From contig NZ_CP062260.1 of NCBI RefSeq assembly GCF_014863545.1, positions 3,038,001 through 3,102,000 of the forward strand: 64,000 bases of DNA, in the 5' to 3' direction. Positions 51,887 to 60,624 of this stretch are shown in pieces (the stretch's first letter is position 1; every line of letters begins with the position of its first letter). The notes under the pieces are model-generated. The model saw only the letters and a program-made list of their open reading frames with translations. It did no database searches and had not been told where the DNA came from. The stretch comes from Paenibacillus sp. JNUCC32. Lineage in GTDB: Bacteria; Bacillota; Bacilli; Paenibacillales; Paenibacillaceae. The position numbers and the translations under genes are program-made.

Positions 51887-52669
51887 TCATAGAATGTCCA
51901 GCCAAATTTTGATGGCCGTTGCCAGGATCAAAACGGCCAAAATGATCTGCAGTATCTTTGTGTTCATCTTCTTGCCTGCGGCCGCACCGAGTGGAGAAGC
52001 GATCAAGCTGGCAACAACCATAATAAGGGCGGGGATATAATCCACTTGCCCCGTCGTCAGTTTGCCAACCGTCGAGCCTATGGATGAGATGAAGGTGATC
52101 GCAAGCGATGTTGCAATGGTCATCCGCGTCGGTATTTTCAATACAACCAGCATGATCGGAACGAGCAGGAACGCGCCGGCCGCCCCGACGATACCGGCTC
52201 CGATTCCGACCACAAGAGCAAGCACAGCGGCCAGCCATTTATTGAACTTGACCTGATCCAGGGGAATATCGTCCACCCCTTTGTTCGGGATGAACATCAT
52301 CACGGCCGCAACCAGCGCCAATATGCCGTAGATGAGATTGATGCCGCCTTCGCTCATCATCTTGGAGCCGAAACCGCCGATGAAGCTGCCCAGCAATATG
52401 GCCGAACCCATATAGATAATGAGCGTTTTGTTCAGATATCCGCCTTTGCGGTATGCCCACACGCCCCCGATCGTGGCAAAGAATACCTGTACGGCGCTGA
52501 TGCCCGATACTTCATGCGCGGTGAAAGCCGCAAGGCCGAATAACGGCGGGATATACAGCAGCATCGGGTATTTGATAATCGATCCGCCGATGCCAACCAT
52601 CCCTGATATATAAGAGCCAATGAATCCGATTAAAAATATCGTTATGATGAAGGAGATACTTAGTTCCAT
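51887..52669 (-). CDS. TauE/SafE-family sulfite exporter
   Basis: A 260-aa protein with seven or eight spans and the two duplicated motifs [18 protein letters not shown] and [18 protein letters not shown]. In the S. aureus cst locus a TauE protein is part of the persulfide regulon. It lies downstream of the rhodanese-MBL gene behind a terminator-like hairpin. It likely exports sulfite, thiosulfate or a related anion. Confidence 0.9.
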   Translation of the reverse strand: MELSISFIITIFLIGFIGSYISGMVGIGGSIIKYPMLLYIPPLFGLAAFTAHEVSGISAVQVFFATIGGVWAYRKGGYLNKTLIIYMGSAILLGSFIGGFGSKMMSEGGINLIYGILALVAAVMMFIPNKGVDDIPLDQVKFNKWLAAVLALVVGIGAGIVGAAGAFLLVPIMLVVLKIPTRMTIATSLAITFISSIGSTVGKLTTGQVDYIPALIMVVASLIASPLGAAAGKKMNTKILQIILAVLILATAIKIWLDIL

Positions 52670-52693
52670 CGTGCTGCCCCCTTATTTCTCTTT

Positions 52694-52717
52694 AGAAAAG
52701 GGAACCTTCTGGTTCCC
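52694..52717 (-). terminator. Terminator between the rhodanese-MBL gene and tauE
   Basis: GGGAACC-agaa-GGTTCCC on the minus strand is followed by TTTTCT. Confidence 0.65.
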
Positions 52718-52838
52718 TCGGATCTCTTTACATCTTGTTTCATACGTTTATATCCATGGCCGATCTTGTTATCGCCCCTCGCTATGACTCCTAATTATGA
52801 ATAATCCTGCCTCTTAACATCAGACGTCCTTGTCAAAA

Positions 52839-53966
52839 TTAACGTACGGCACAGCGGTTCGGCCCAATCTCCATCTCACGCTGCCGCTCGGTGTCAGGGT
52901 TCATTTTCCCCATGTTGGTTTGACGGATTTCCTGATAGCTGTTAGGCTGCGGCGGCAGATTCTGCGTTACCAATGTTCGGAATTCCGTCTCGTCGGCGAT
53001 GTTGAGGCCATGGTTTTCCCGGTACAGCTCTCCCAATTTCTTCGCGACCGTCCCGTCCTCGTTCAATTCGTCCATGATCATGAAATGCGCCGGCAGCACG
53101 GTCAGATCATCCGATAGATGGGGGAAGCGGGCATAGAGCGTCTCCCGCAAATCGCCGACCCAATCGTCTGCCAGTCCCGCCAGATCCGGACGGCCGATGG
53201 AATCGATAAACAGAATATCGCCTGTCAGCAGGTAGCGGTCATCTATGACAAACGAAGTGGATCCGATGGTATGGCCTGGAGAATGGAGCGCATCGATGCG
53301 GATGGTGCTCCCGCCAATCACCACTTGATCGCCGTTCTTCAACGGCTCGTATTTAAACACGACCTCGCTGGCATCCTCTGGCGGAAGCCAGTATACGGCT
53401 CCTGTCTGCTCAGCAATCATTCGACCGCCGGAAATATGGTCTGCATGGAGATGGGTATCGAACACATGCTTGATTTGGGCATCCACGCTTTCGGCAAATT
53501 CAAGATATACCTCCGTCATGCGGGTAGCGTCAAACAAAGCCGCTTCGCCGTTCGATACCGCCATATAAGACAAACAACCTTTGCCGATACGAACAAACTG
53601 ATATAGCGTGCCGCCATCCGCCAAGCTGCCGATTTTCAGCGGGACAAGATGTTCGCTCCAGGCTTTCATCCCCCCTTTTAAGTACGCGACATTCCGTCCG
53701 TGCTCGGCCAGCATCTCGGCCACCATCACCGACGATCCTTCCTTGGCGCATACAACCAGCACTTCTTGATCCATCGGGATTTGATCCAATATTTCTTCCA
53801 CGCCGTCAATCAAATCAAAATAAGGGATATTCAAATGCCGAACTCCTTCGCCCTCAATCTTCCAATCTTCAAAATCCGAAGGGTTCCGCACGTCCAATAG
53901 AAACAGGCTCTCTTTGCGAATCACCTTCATGGCCACTTCTTGCGCTTTCATTTCTCTCATTGTCAT
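52839..53966 (-). CDS. Rhodanese-metallo-beta-lactamase fusion (persulfide dioxygenase-like)
   Basis: A 375-aa protein. An N-terminal rhodanese (about 8-105, active Cys in VVCAKEGSS) is joined to a metallo-beta-lactamase domain (about 120-320) with [15 protein letters not shown] and LTGDILFID. The pattern resembles CstB-like persulfide dioxygenase-sulfurtransferases, but the rhodanese is N-terminal instead of C-terminal. It would oxidise a persulfide to sulfite or thiosulfate. ATG 53966 follows GGAGGAAG. Confidence 0.85.
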   Translation of the reverse strand: MTMREMKAQEVAMKVIRKESLFLLDVRNPSDFEDWKIEGEGVRHLNIPYFDLIDGVEEILDQIPMDQEVLVVCAKEGSSVMVAEMLAEHGRNVAYLKGGMKAWSEHLVPLKIGSLADGGTLYQFVRIGKGCLSYMAVSNGEAALFDATRMTEVYLEFAESVDAQIKHVFDTHLHADHISGGRMIAEQTGAVYWLPPEDASEVVFKYEPLKNGDQVVIGGSTIRIDALHSPGHTIGSTSFVIDDRYLLTGDILFIDSIGRPDLAGLADDWVGDLRETLYARFPHLSDDLTVLPAHFMIMDELNEDGTVAKKLGELYRENHGLNIADETEFRTLVTQNLPPQPNSYQEIRQTNMGKMNPDTERQREMEIGPNRCAVR

Positions 53967-54075
53967 GGTGCTCTTCCTCCTCTTAAATTCAGTCATTGGA
54001 TCTGATAAATTGCACATTCCTTCCGGCTGCCCATTGTAAATACGAAGTGCTAAGCATGCTTATTGGACAGCCATC

Positions 54076-54663
54076 TTAAGCATCTGCGCCATCATCCAAG
54101 CCCAATGTTTCACCTCTCCAGCCGCTCATGCCCGGCACCACGTTTATAATGCTTGCATAGCCTTTAGCTGAGAGCTTTTGCGCAGCGAGGTCGCTCCTTG
54201 TCCCGGTACGGCAGATGACATAGATTTCATCCTCTTTGTTCAGCTCGACCATGCGTTCATCCAGTTCGCCAAGCGGAATCGATACGGCATTGCGAATATG
54301 CCTGAAAGCAAACTCCGCCGCTTCCCTCACATCCAGGACGATGATTGGCGCTCCGGACGCAAGTTTCTCCTCCAGCTGATCATTAGACGCTACATGTGGA
54401 TAGCTTCGTTCTGCCGTTTCTTCCCCTGACGATTTGCGAAGATAGTGCTTCAGCACATCCCCCTCTTCAATCGTACCGAGATATTGATGGCCCGTGCTTT
54501 CCGCCCATGCCTGCATGTCGGCCTTGGAACCTTTGTCGGTTGCCTCTACCTCCAGCACATAACCGGCTTCAAGATCCTTCATCGCTTTTTTCGTGCGGAC
54601 GATGGGCATCGGGCATGCCAGCCCCTTAGCGTCCAGCTTCATATTCGATTCAATTGCTGTCAT
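54076..54663 (-). CDS. TusA-rhodanese fusion sulfurtransferase (CstA-like)
   Basis: A 195-aa protein. An N-terminal TusA domain (LACPMPIVRTKKAM, active Cys) is followed by a rhodanese (about 105-185, VICRTGTRSDLA). It moves sulfane sulfur between carriers. It has its own operator just upstream and leads the unit with the rhodanese-MBL gene 109 bp downstream. ATG 54663 is 11 bp from GGAGG. Confidence 0.9.
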   Translation of the reverse strand: MTAIESNMKLDAKGLACPMPIVRTKKAMKDLEAGYVLEVEATDKGSKADMQAWAESTGHQYLGTIEEGDVLKHYLRKSSGEETAERSYPHVASNDQLEEKLASGAPIIVLDVREAAEFAFRHIRNAVSIPLGELDERMVELNKEDEIYVICRTGTRSDLAAQKLSAKGYASIINVVPGMSGWRGETLGLDDGADA

Positions 54664-54691
54664 ATCACATACAACCTCCATTGTTTAATTT

Positions 54692-54707
54692 ATACCCGTA
54701 GGGGTAT
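54692..54707. promoter_or_regulatory. CstR-type operator, TusA-rhodanese unit
   Basis: ATACCCGTAGGGGTAT, the regulon palindrome, 29 bp upstream of the TusA-rhodanese start. Confidence 0.8.
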
Positions 54708-54764
54708 ATTTCATTTCAAAAAAAGGGGGTGACTAACACACCCATTCTTTTCAAACGGACACGA

Positions 54765-55061
54765 TTATTCTGTTTTGCCCTCCCATGCGAGCATGCCGCC
54801 CGTCATATTGACGACGTGATAGCCTTGGCCTTCCAAATATTCAGCTGCACGGCCGCTGCGGCCGCCGGAACGGCATACCATGATATATTCTTTCGACCGA
54901 TCAAGATCCTGCTTGCGGAATTCAATCAGACCGAGGGGAATGTTGACGGCGCCCGGAATTTTCCCTTCCGCGACTTCTTCCGCTTCTCGCACATCAATGA
55001 TATTCACGGCTGTCCCGTCACTCAACATCCGCTCTAGATCTTTTGGAGAAATTTCTCTCAT
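54765..55061 (-). CDS. Single-domain rhodanese
   Basis: A 98-aa cytoplasmic sulfurtransferase. The active loop is CRSGGRS and the CDC25-like IIDVREAEEVAEGKIPGA precedes it. It follows the membrane rhodanese by 31 bp in the DsrE unit. Confidence 0.93.
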   Translation of the reverse strand: MREISPKDLERMLSDGTAVNIIDVREAEEVAEGKIPGAVNIPLGLIEFRKQDLDRSKEYIMVCRSGGRSGRAAEYLEGQGYHVVNMTGGMLAWEGKTE

Positions 55062-55091
55062 AATTGATCAGCACTCCTTTTACTTTTAAGT

Positions 55092-55457
55092 TTACGACCA
55101 GGCATTCATGCCGCCTTTCACATTCGTTACCTTCTCAAAGCCTGATTTCTTTAATGTTTTGCTGGCTTTGTTGCTTCGCATACCGCTTTGGCAGATCAAT
55201 ACCACTTCCCTTTCTTTGGAGAGCGACTCGCTGCTCAACAAGAGCTGATCCAGCGGAATATTGCGGAAACCCTGAATGTGATTTCCCTTGAATTCTCCCG
55301 GCGTCCGGACATCGATGAACTGCTTGTTCGCATTGGCATCCTTCAGCTCATGGTTTAGCTGAGCCGCGGTAATTTGCCTGACTCCTTTGGCCGGGAGAAT
55401 TCTCCAAACGACAAACAGAATGATAAGTGCTATGAACAATACATTGAGAATATCCAT
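55092..55457 (-). CDS. Membrane-anchored rhodanese
   Basis: A 121-aa protein. An N-terminal membrane span (ILNVLFIALIILFVVWRIL) is followed by a rhodanese with loop CQSGMRS. Such YqhL-like proteins place the sulfurtransferase at the membrane surface. Confidence 0.92.
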   Translation of the reverse strand: MDILNVLFIALIILFVVWRILPAKGVRQITAAQLNHELKDANANKQFIDVRTPGEFKGNHIQGFRNIPLDQLLLSSESLSKEREVVLICQSGMRSNKASKTLKKSGFEKVTNVKGGMNAWS

Positions 55458-55502
55458 TATTATTCCCTCTCTTTATAACAGCAACCTTCGCCGCTGTTTT
55501 CC

Positions 55503-55988
55503 TTAAATGAACAAGTTAACGTTGCCATCCTGAGCGTCGCCCAAATACGCCGCAACGCCCGCATACTCAATACCGTCAAGCAGTTCTTCTTGCTGCAGCC
55601 CAAGCAGATCCATCGTCATCGTGCATGCAACCAGCTTCACGTCCTGCTCCTGCGCCATCTCGATCAATTGCGGAAGCGGAACGGCATTGTGTTTCTTGAT
55701 TACGTCCTTGATCATTTTGGGACCCATCCCGGCAAAATTCATTTTTGAAAGTCCCATGTGGTTGGATCCGCGCGGCATCATTTTTCCGAACATCTTCTCT
55801 ATGAAGCTTTTTTTCTTGGGCAGCAGGACATCCTCATCCTTCCGCAATGCGTTCAGCCCCCAGAAGGTGTGGAAAATCGTCACCTCATGGTCGTATGCGG
55901 CCGCACCGTTGGCGATAATATAGGCAGCCATTGCTTTGTCATAATCGCCGCTGAATAATACGATCGTTGTCTTTTTTGTTTCTGTCAC
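55503..55988 (-). CDS. DsrE/DsrF-like sulfur-carrier family protein
   Basis: A 161-aa DsrE2-type protein. It has TIVLFSGDYDKAMAAYIIANG, the HTFWGLNAL segment and the conserved Cys in KLVACTMTMDLLG. Family members carry persulfide sulfur with TusA. The start is a GTG at 55988 with GGGGGAG upstream. The regulon palindrome lies 56 bp upstream. Confidence 0.9.
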   Translation of the reverse strand: MTETKKTTIVLFSGDYDKAMAAYIIANGAAAYDHEVTIFHTFWGLNALRKDEDVLLPKKKSFIEKMFGKMMPRGSNHMGLSKMNFAGMGPKMIKDVIKKHNAVPLPQLIEMAQEQDVKLVACTMTMDLLGLQQEELLDGIEYAGVAAYLGDAQDGNVNLFI

Positions 55989-56043
55989 GTCATGATCTCC
56001 CCCTGTAATGCGTTTATTAATAGATCCAATAGCAAAGTCTTTT

Positions 56044-56059
56044 ATACCCCTACGGGTAT
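56044..56059. promoter_or_regulatory. CstR-type operator, DsrE-rhodanese unit
   Basis: ATACCCCTACGGGTAT, the reverse complement of the 54692 site. Confidence 0.8.
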
Positions 56060-56077
56060 TAAAACACTCATAAAAAA

Positions 56078-56308
56078 TTATCCCTTCTTAATCCAAAACT
56101 TCAGCACGCCGCCATCCTCTTGATGTTCCAGCATCTCGTTGCCCGTCGATTTGGCCCAAGCCGTCAAATCGCTCTTCGCGCCTTGATCCGTTGCATGAAT
56201 CTCAAGCACTTGACCTTGTTCCATTTCTTTCATCTGTTTCTTCGTTTTCACGATCGGCATGGGACAGGCCAAGCCTTTAACGTCCAATAGTTTATCCGCG
56301 TTCATCAT
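56078..56308 (-). CDS. TusA-family sulfur carrier
   Basis: A 76-aa protein with the active motif LACPMPIVKTKKQM. It carries sulfane sulfur as a protein persulfide. It lies between the CstR-type gene and the DsrE gene. Confidence 0.95.
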   Translation of the reverse strand: MMNADKLLDVKGLACPMPIVKTKKQMKEMEQGQVLEIHATDQGAKSDLTAWAKSTGNEMLEHQEDGGVLKFWIKKG

Positions 56309-56345
56309 GATTCCTCCTTAAAATGGATGAGTATAAGATCTATAT

Positions 56346-56361
56346 ATACCCATGGGGGTAT
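56346..56361. promoter_or_regulatory. CstR-type operator, tusA
   Basis: ATACCCATGGGGGTAT. On the minus strand TTGACA, 17-bp spacer, TAATAT lies just upstream, so the site covers the transcription start. Confidence 0.85.
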
Positions 56362-56432
56362 ATTAAACGATATCGAAGGTCCTGTCAATCTTATTCGTGG
56401 ATCCTGATATTAAAATGAGGGACACTTCCCCA

Positions 56433-56693
56433 TTATCTGCTCTTAACTAGCAGATTTACCGCTTCAACCACAAGCTTCTCCGTATCCTGCCCGGTCTCTG
56501 CGGCCTGCTGTACGCATTCCACAAGATTTGAGCTGACGACAACGCCGATCGTCCGATCGATCGCCGTCCGCGTCGCAGACAGCTGGGTGATCACTTCCTT
56601 GCAATCCTGGTTCTCCTCCATCATTTTCAGAATGCCGCGCAGCTGCCCTTCAATGCGTTTCACCCGATTCTTCATCTGATCATTGTAATCCAT
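56433..56693 (-). CDS. cstR: CstR-type persulfide-sensing repressor (CsoR family)
   Basis: An 86-aa all-helical CsoR/RcnR-family protein. Cys31 (DCKEV) and Cys60 (LVECV) are the two thiols that form di- or trisulfide bridges in CstR. The position equivalent to the copper-binding His is Asn56, which argues against a copper-sensing CsoR. It sits in the middle of persulfide-handling genes with matching operators. Confidence 0.88.
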   Translation of the reverse strand: MDYNDQMKNRVKRIEGQLRGILKMMEENQDCKEVITQLSATRTAIDRTIGVVVSSNLVECVQQAAETGQDTEKLVVEAVNLLVKSR

Positions 56694-56763
56694 CTGGATC
56701 CCCCTCCTGTCCGTGTACTATTATTAGGATGCATGATTTAAAGCATATAGGTTGCATGTCCTT

Positions 56764-56792
56764 AATATATACCCCCATGGGTATGTTGTCAA
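56764..56792 (-). promoter_or_regulatory. cstR promoter with operator between -35 and -10
   Basis: TTGACA (56787-56792), 17-bp spacer, TATATT (56764-56769). The palindrome ATACCCCCATGGGTAT (56769-56784) fills the spacer, so repressor binding excludes RNA polymerase and the gene is autorepressed. Confidence 0.85.
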
Positions 56793-56890
56793 GTTTCGGC
56801 TGCCGCAGCTTCATTGAGATGAGTTCTAACTTGCCGATTAACAGACATGTCTGATATTTGTCACACCTTTTTATGCTGCCCTATGCTATG

Positions 56891-56906
56891 ATACCCCATG
56901 GGGTAC
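56891..56906. promoter_or_regulatory. CstR-type operator, CoA-disulfide reductase gene
   Basis: ATACCCCATGGGGTAC contains a perfect 14-bp palindrome. It lies just downstream of a plausible -35/-10 pair (TTGTCA, TATGCT). Confidence 0.85.
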
Positions 56907-56943
56907 CATTCATAATTCACACCAATTCAGGGAGGAATATTCG

Positions 56944-58596
56944 ATGGGCAAAAAAATCGTCATTGTCGGCGGCGTAGCAGGTGGTGCCTCGGCAGCTGCC
57001 AGGCTGCGGAGATTGGATGAGAGCTCTGCCATTGTTTTAGTGGAACGCGGGGAATATATTTCGTTTGCCAACTGCGGTCTGCCCTACTATATAGGAGAAA
57101 CTATAACCGACCGCAATAAGCTTATGGTGCAGACCGTACCCGGCCTTAGCCGCCGCTACGAGCTGGATATTCGCAATCTCAGCGAAGTTACGTCCATTCT
57201 GCGTGATAAAAAAATGGTTACGATTAAAAACCTTGCTACCGGCGAAACCTACACCGAGAGCTATGATTATCTAATCCTGTCGCCCGGCGCGAAGCCCGTG
57301 GTGCCGGATATTCCCGGCTTGTCCGAAGCTCGTAACGTATTCACGTTACGGAATATCCCGGACACCGACCGAATCAAGCGGTACGTGGATGAAGTCCAGC
57401 CGAAGGAAGCCGTTATTGTCGGGGGCGGGTTTATCGGGCTGGAAATGGCCGAGAATCTGGCGGATCGCGGCGTCCAGGTTACAGTCGTCGAAATGGCCAA
57501 CCAGGTGATGGCTCCGCTGGATTACGAAATGGCGGCGATCGTTCAGTCGCACCTTAAAGAAAAAAAAGTTCGTCTGATTCTTGAGGATGGCGTAGAAGCA
57601 TTTCATGACGGCGGCCAACAAATCGAGCTTTCCAGCGGCAAACGAATATCAACCGAGATGACGTTGCTTTCGATAGGCGTTCGGCCAGAGAGCATGCTGG
57701 CGTCGGCTGCCGGACTTCCCGTCAATGATCGCGGCGGAATTCAAGTTAACGAATATATGCAGACCGCCGACCCGAGCATTTATGCCATCGGCGATGCGAT
57801 TGAGGTAAAGGATTATGTCCTTCAGACCCAGGCCTTTATCCCGCTCGCCGGTCCTGCCAATCGGCAGGGACGCTTGGTTGCGGATCATATCTATGGTAAA
57901 AACAATCGTTACAAAGGCACGCTCGGTTCGTCGATTGCCAAGGTATTTGATCTAACGGTTGCTGCGACAGGTGTTAACGAAAAGCGCCTAAAGCAGATGA
58001 ACCTACCTTATCACGCCATCCATATTCACCCTTCGTCGCATGCCGGGTATTACCCCGGGGCGTATCCCATCTCCTTGAAGCTGTTATTCCATTCGGAAAC
58101 AGGTCAAATCTATGGGGCGCAAGCGATTGGAGCAGATGGCGTGGACAAGCGAATCGATGTCATTGCTACAGCAATCAAGGGAAATCTCAATGTATGGGAC
58201 TTGACGGAGCTGGAGCTTTCCTACGCGCCCCCTTATTCCTCCGCCAAAGACCCGGTTAACTATGCCGGATATGTTGCCGCCAACATCTTGGATGGCTTGG
58301 TTGAAACGGTCCAATGGCATGAAATCGACGAACTGGTTGAAAACGGTGCAACCTTAATCGACGTTCGCGAACCTAAGGAAAGGGAAGCCGGTTATATCGC
58401 AGGTTCCATTAACATACCCCTTAACGATCTGCGCAGCCGACTGAAGGAACTACCGGAGAGCGAAACGCTGTATGTGACTTGCCAGGTTGGGCTGCGCGGA
58501 TATTTAGCGGCACGTATTTTGAACGAGCACGGCTTTCGGGTTAAGAATCTCGACGGCGGCTGGAAAACATACTCGTCCGTGTATAAGCCGTCCTAA
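56944..58596 (+). CDS. CoA-disulfide reductase with C-terminal rhodanese (CoADR-RHD)
   Basis: A 550-aa flavoprotein. It has the FAD motif VIVGGVAGGASAAARLRR, active Cys44 in SFANCGLPYYIG, NAD(P)H motif AVIVGGGFIGLEMAENL and a C-terminal rhodanese (about 455-550, loop CQVGLRG). Such enzymes reduce CoA persulfide/polysulfide or CoA disulfide. It faces away from cstR and carries its own operator. Confidence 0.93.
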   Translation: MGKKIVIVGGVAGGASAAARLRRLDESSAIVLVERGEYISFANCGLPYYIGETITDRNKLMVQTVPGLSRRYELDIRNLSEVTSILRDKKMVTIKNLATGETYTESYDYLILSPGAKPVVPDIPGLSEARNVFTLRNIPDTDRIKRYVDEVQPKEAVIVGGGFIGLEMAENLADRGVQVTVVEMANQVMAPLDYEMAAIVQSHLKEKKVRLILEDGVEAFHDGGQQIELSSGKRISTEMTLLSIGVRPESMLASAAGLPVNDRGGIQVNEYMQTADPSIYAIGDAIEVKDYVLQTQAFIPLAGPANRQGRLVADHIYGKNNRYKGTLGSSIAKVFDLTVAATGVNEKRLKQMNLPYHAIHIHPSSHAGYYPGAYPISLKLLFHSETGQIYGAQAIGADGVDKRIDVIATAIKGNLNVWDLTELELSYAPPYSSAKDPVNYAGYVAANILDGLVETVQWHEIDELVENGATLIDVREPKEREAGYIAGSINIPLNDLRSRLKELPESETLYVTCQVGLRGYLAARILNEHGFRVKNLDGGWKTYSSVYKPS

Positions 58597-58654
58597 TCGA
58601 TCCAACTTAAACTGCCTTGAATCGATGGACAACCGGATTGCTATTCAAAACAAC

Positions 58655-58690
58655 ACAAAAAAAGCCCCGCCGATGCGGGGCTTTTTTTCT
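58655..58690. terminator. Bidirectional terminator between convergent genes
   Basis: AAAGCCCCGC-cgat-GCGGGGCTTT with A- and T-runs on the two sides. Confidence 0.92.
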
Positions 58691-58710
58691 TTATTTGAAA
58701 TAGATAATGG

Positions 58711-60072
58711 CTAAATCAGTTTATGCGCATACCATTTCTTGCCGCGGAAGCGCCATAGGAAGATCGCTCCTCGCACGCCCCATTCGCAGTTCATGGCCAG
58801 CCATACGCCAAGAATGCTCCAGCCCAGAACGATCCCCATAATATAACCGAGAATCACCCGGAACAGCCACATGGTCAGCATCGAAGTGATCGACGTAAAA
58901 CGCGAGTCGCCTGCCGCACGCAGCGCCGATGGCAGAATAAAGCTTATCGACCATAGCGGAACCTGTACAAGCGTATTAATCAACAGCACCACGAACAGAT
59001 CGTTCACGATTTCCGGAGGCGGGTTGAACAACCCGACCAGCGGGCGGTAGAGCGGCATCAAAATCAAACCCATCAAGGCCAGCGAGATAGCGCCAAGCCA
59101 CAAAAAAGATTTGATGAACTTCCGGGCATCCGCTATATTACCGCGGCCGATGCATTGACCGACGACGGTCACAATCGTTAAAGACAACGCGCTGGCTGGA
59201 ATCTGAAAGACGGCCGCAAGCGAAGATCCGATTGCGTTCGTTGCTATGGCGTACGTTCCCAGGCTGACGATAAACACTTGGGTTAACAGCTTTCCTCCGT
59301 TAAAGAACATCTGCTCGGCTGCGAACGGAAGCCCGATAAACATAATTTTGCGCAGCATCGATATCGGAAAATGAAACAGGTCCCTTAGGCGGATATGCAG
59401 CGTTGCGTCTACTTTAAACAGATAATAAAGCGCGCAGGCGGCCCCGGCAAAACGGGCGATGTTGATGGCCAGAGTCATGCCCATAACGCCCATATTCAGC
59501 AGCGTGATGAACACGATGTTCAGCAGAACGTAGAGCAGGTTCATGATCAGCGACAACGCCAGTGATGCGCGGGTCTTGCCGATACCCCTCAGCGCGCCGC
59601 AGACCGCCTGCACAATCGCAATCCCGAGAAAGGAAGTGCTGCTTCCGATCAGATAAATCCGCGCACTCTCCAGCACTTCGGGCGACGCTGAGCCGAACAG
59701 CAGATTCAGCACCGGCTGGTGAAGGCCGATGATCAGCAGCGCGATCGCTAAAGCGATCATCGCCACCGAAGTTACCGTGGCGGCGGATGCCCGGGATACC
59801 ATCATCGCGTTGCCGCTTCCCTTGTACTGCGCAACAACGACGGTGCCCCCGGTTGCAACCGCCACAAACACATTAATCAAGAAGATATTCAAGGAATCCA
59901 CCATGTTCACGGCGCTGACCGCCGATACGCCGGACGAGCTGATCATGGCCGTGTTGACCAGGTTCAAACCGATAATAAACGCCTGGTCAATCAAAATCGG
60001 GAAAAATAAAGCGAAGATCTGCCGGTAGTCCATCGACTCTCCGGATAAATGATTGCTGAGCAAACCGTTCAT
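58711..60072 (-). CDS. MATE-family efflux transporter
   Basis: About 453 aa with twelve predicted spans in two related halves. It has FALFFPILIDQAFIIGLN at the start and VVAQYKGSGNA/VVGQCIGRGN in equivalent positions of the halves. Members export cationic drugs or metabolites using ion gradients. The start is uncertain (ATG 60096, 60072 or 60033; none has a strong ribosome site); 60072 best fits homologous N-termini. A terminator-like hairpin precedes the gene. Confidence 0.9.
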   Translation of the reverse strand: MNGLLSNHLSGESMDYRQIFALFFPILIDQAFIIGLNLVNTAMISSSGVSAVSAVNMVDSLNIFLINVFVAVATGGTVVVAQYKGSGNAMMVSRASAATVTSVAMIALAIALLIIGLHQPVLNLLFGSASPEVLESARIYLIGSSTSFLGIAIVQAVCGALRGIGKTRASLALSLIMNLLYVLLNIVFITLLNMGVMGMTLAINIARFAGAACALYYLFKVDATLHIRLRDLFHFPISMLRKIMFIGLPFAAEQMFFNGGKLLTQVFIVSLGTYAIATNAIGSSLAAVFQIPASALSLTIVTVVGQCIGRGNIADARKFIKSFLWLGAISLALMGLILMPLYRPLVGLFNPPPEIVNDLFVVLLINTLVQVPLWSISFILPSALRAAGDSRFTSITSMLTMWLFRVILGYIMGIVLGWSILGVWLAMNCEWGVRGAIFLWRFRGKKWYAHKLI

Positions 60073-60129
60073 TCGGGTTCGTAATCGAACCAACATCTGT
60101 CATCACATTCTTTTCGTTGTAATATAAAA

Positions 60130-60152
60130 GAAAAAACTCTTCATGCGAAGAG
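60130..60152 (-). terminator. Terminator-like hairpin in the MATE leader (attenuator)
   Basis: CTCTTC-gcat-GAAGAG (60137-60152) on the minus strand is followed by TTTTTTCTTTT, about 35 bp before the earliest possible MATE start. Confidence 0.75.
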
Positions 60153-60269
60153 CTTCAGGCTTACGGTATTTAAAAATGGCTGCCGTAACCGTCGCTTGGG
60201 AGAGCTCACTCCCTCGCCAAGGGGACCGATACGGATGAATTCATTTGATCCCGGATAAACCCCGTCTTT
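60131..60269 (-). promoter_or_regulatory. Structured leader of the MATE gene, possible riboswitch/attenuator
   Basis: The leader RNA from the 60276 promoter contains several helices: GGGAG/CTCCC around 60206-60221 and TTACGG/CCGTAA (about 60162-60190) directly before the terminator. GGGG/CCCC enclose a palindromic GATGAATTCATC-like core. I could not match it to a known riboswitch class. Confidence 0.5.
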
Positions 60270-60275
60270 GATTGG

Positions 60276-60304
60276 AGGATATCACCAGACCCGGTTTCTG
60301 TCAA
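60276..60304 (-). promoter_or_regulatory. Promoter of the MATE leader
   Basis: TTGACA (60299-60304), 17-bp spacer, TATCCT (60276-60281) on the minus strand. Confidence 0.65.
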
Positions 60305-60624
60305 CGAATGCAAGGCACAGAAAATGACCGTAAACCGCTGATATATGGAGCTTCATGGAAGCTTGCAGGTGATAACCCTTTATATGATGGTTTGAACCCG
60401 GGGACTCTTTGATGCAATTGACATCTTTCGCGGAAAATATGAATATATGAAAAAAAACGAGGCGCATCCATCTTTCGCTTCGTTTTTTGGGTGCGGTGTT
60501 CAGCTCCTCGGCTTACATCAATGCTGATTTGGCGGTCCCCAAGCCTTCCCTTGGTCACTACTCCATACCAACTCTATCAAGCTGCATATGATATCAAATG
60601 ATAGATTGGAGGAGGTCTGGTAGC
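60305..60624. other. Intergenic region between divergent MATE and DUF1796 genes
   Basis: No convincing gene is seen; short minus-strand open frames here lack ribosome sites. A bidirectional terminator-like hairpin lies at 60450-60488. Confidence 0.5.
60450..60488. terminator. Isolated bidirectional terminator-like hairpin
   Basis: ACGAGGCG (60457-60464) pairs with CGCTTCGT (60476-60483, one wobble) with A8 before and T6 after. No gene is known to read into it. Confidence 0.6.

Noticed and set aside
56433-56693. Copper-sensing CsoR
   Set aside because: The copper-ligand His is replaced by Asn56, and no copper ATPase or chaperone gene adjoins.
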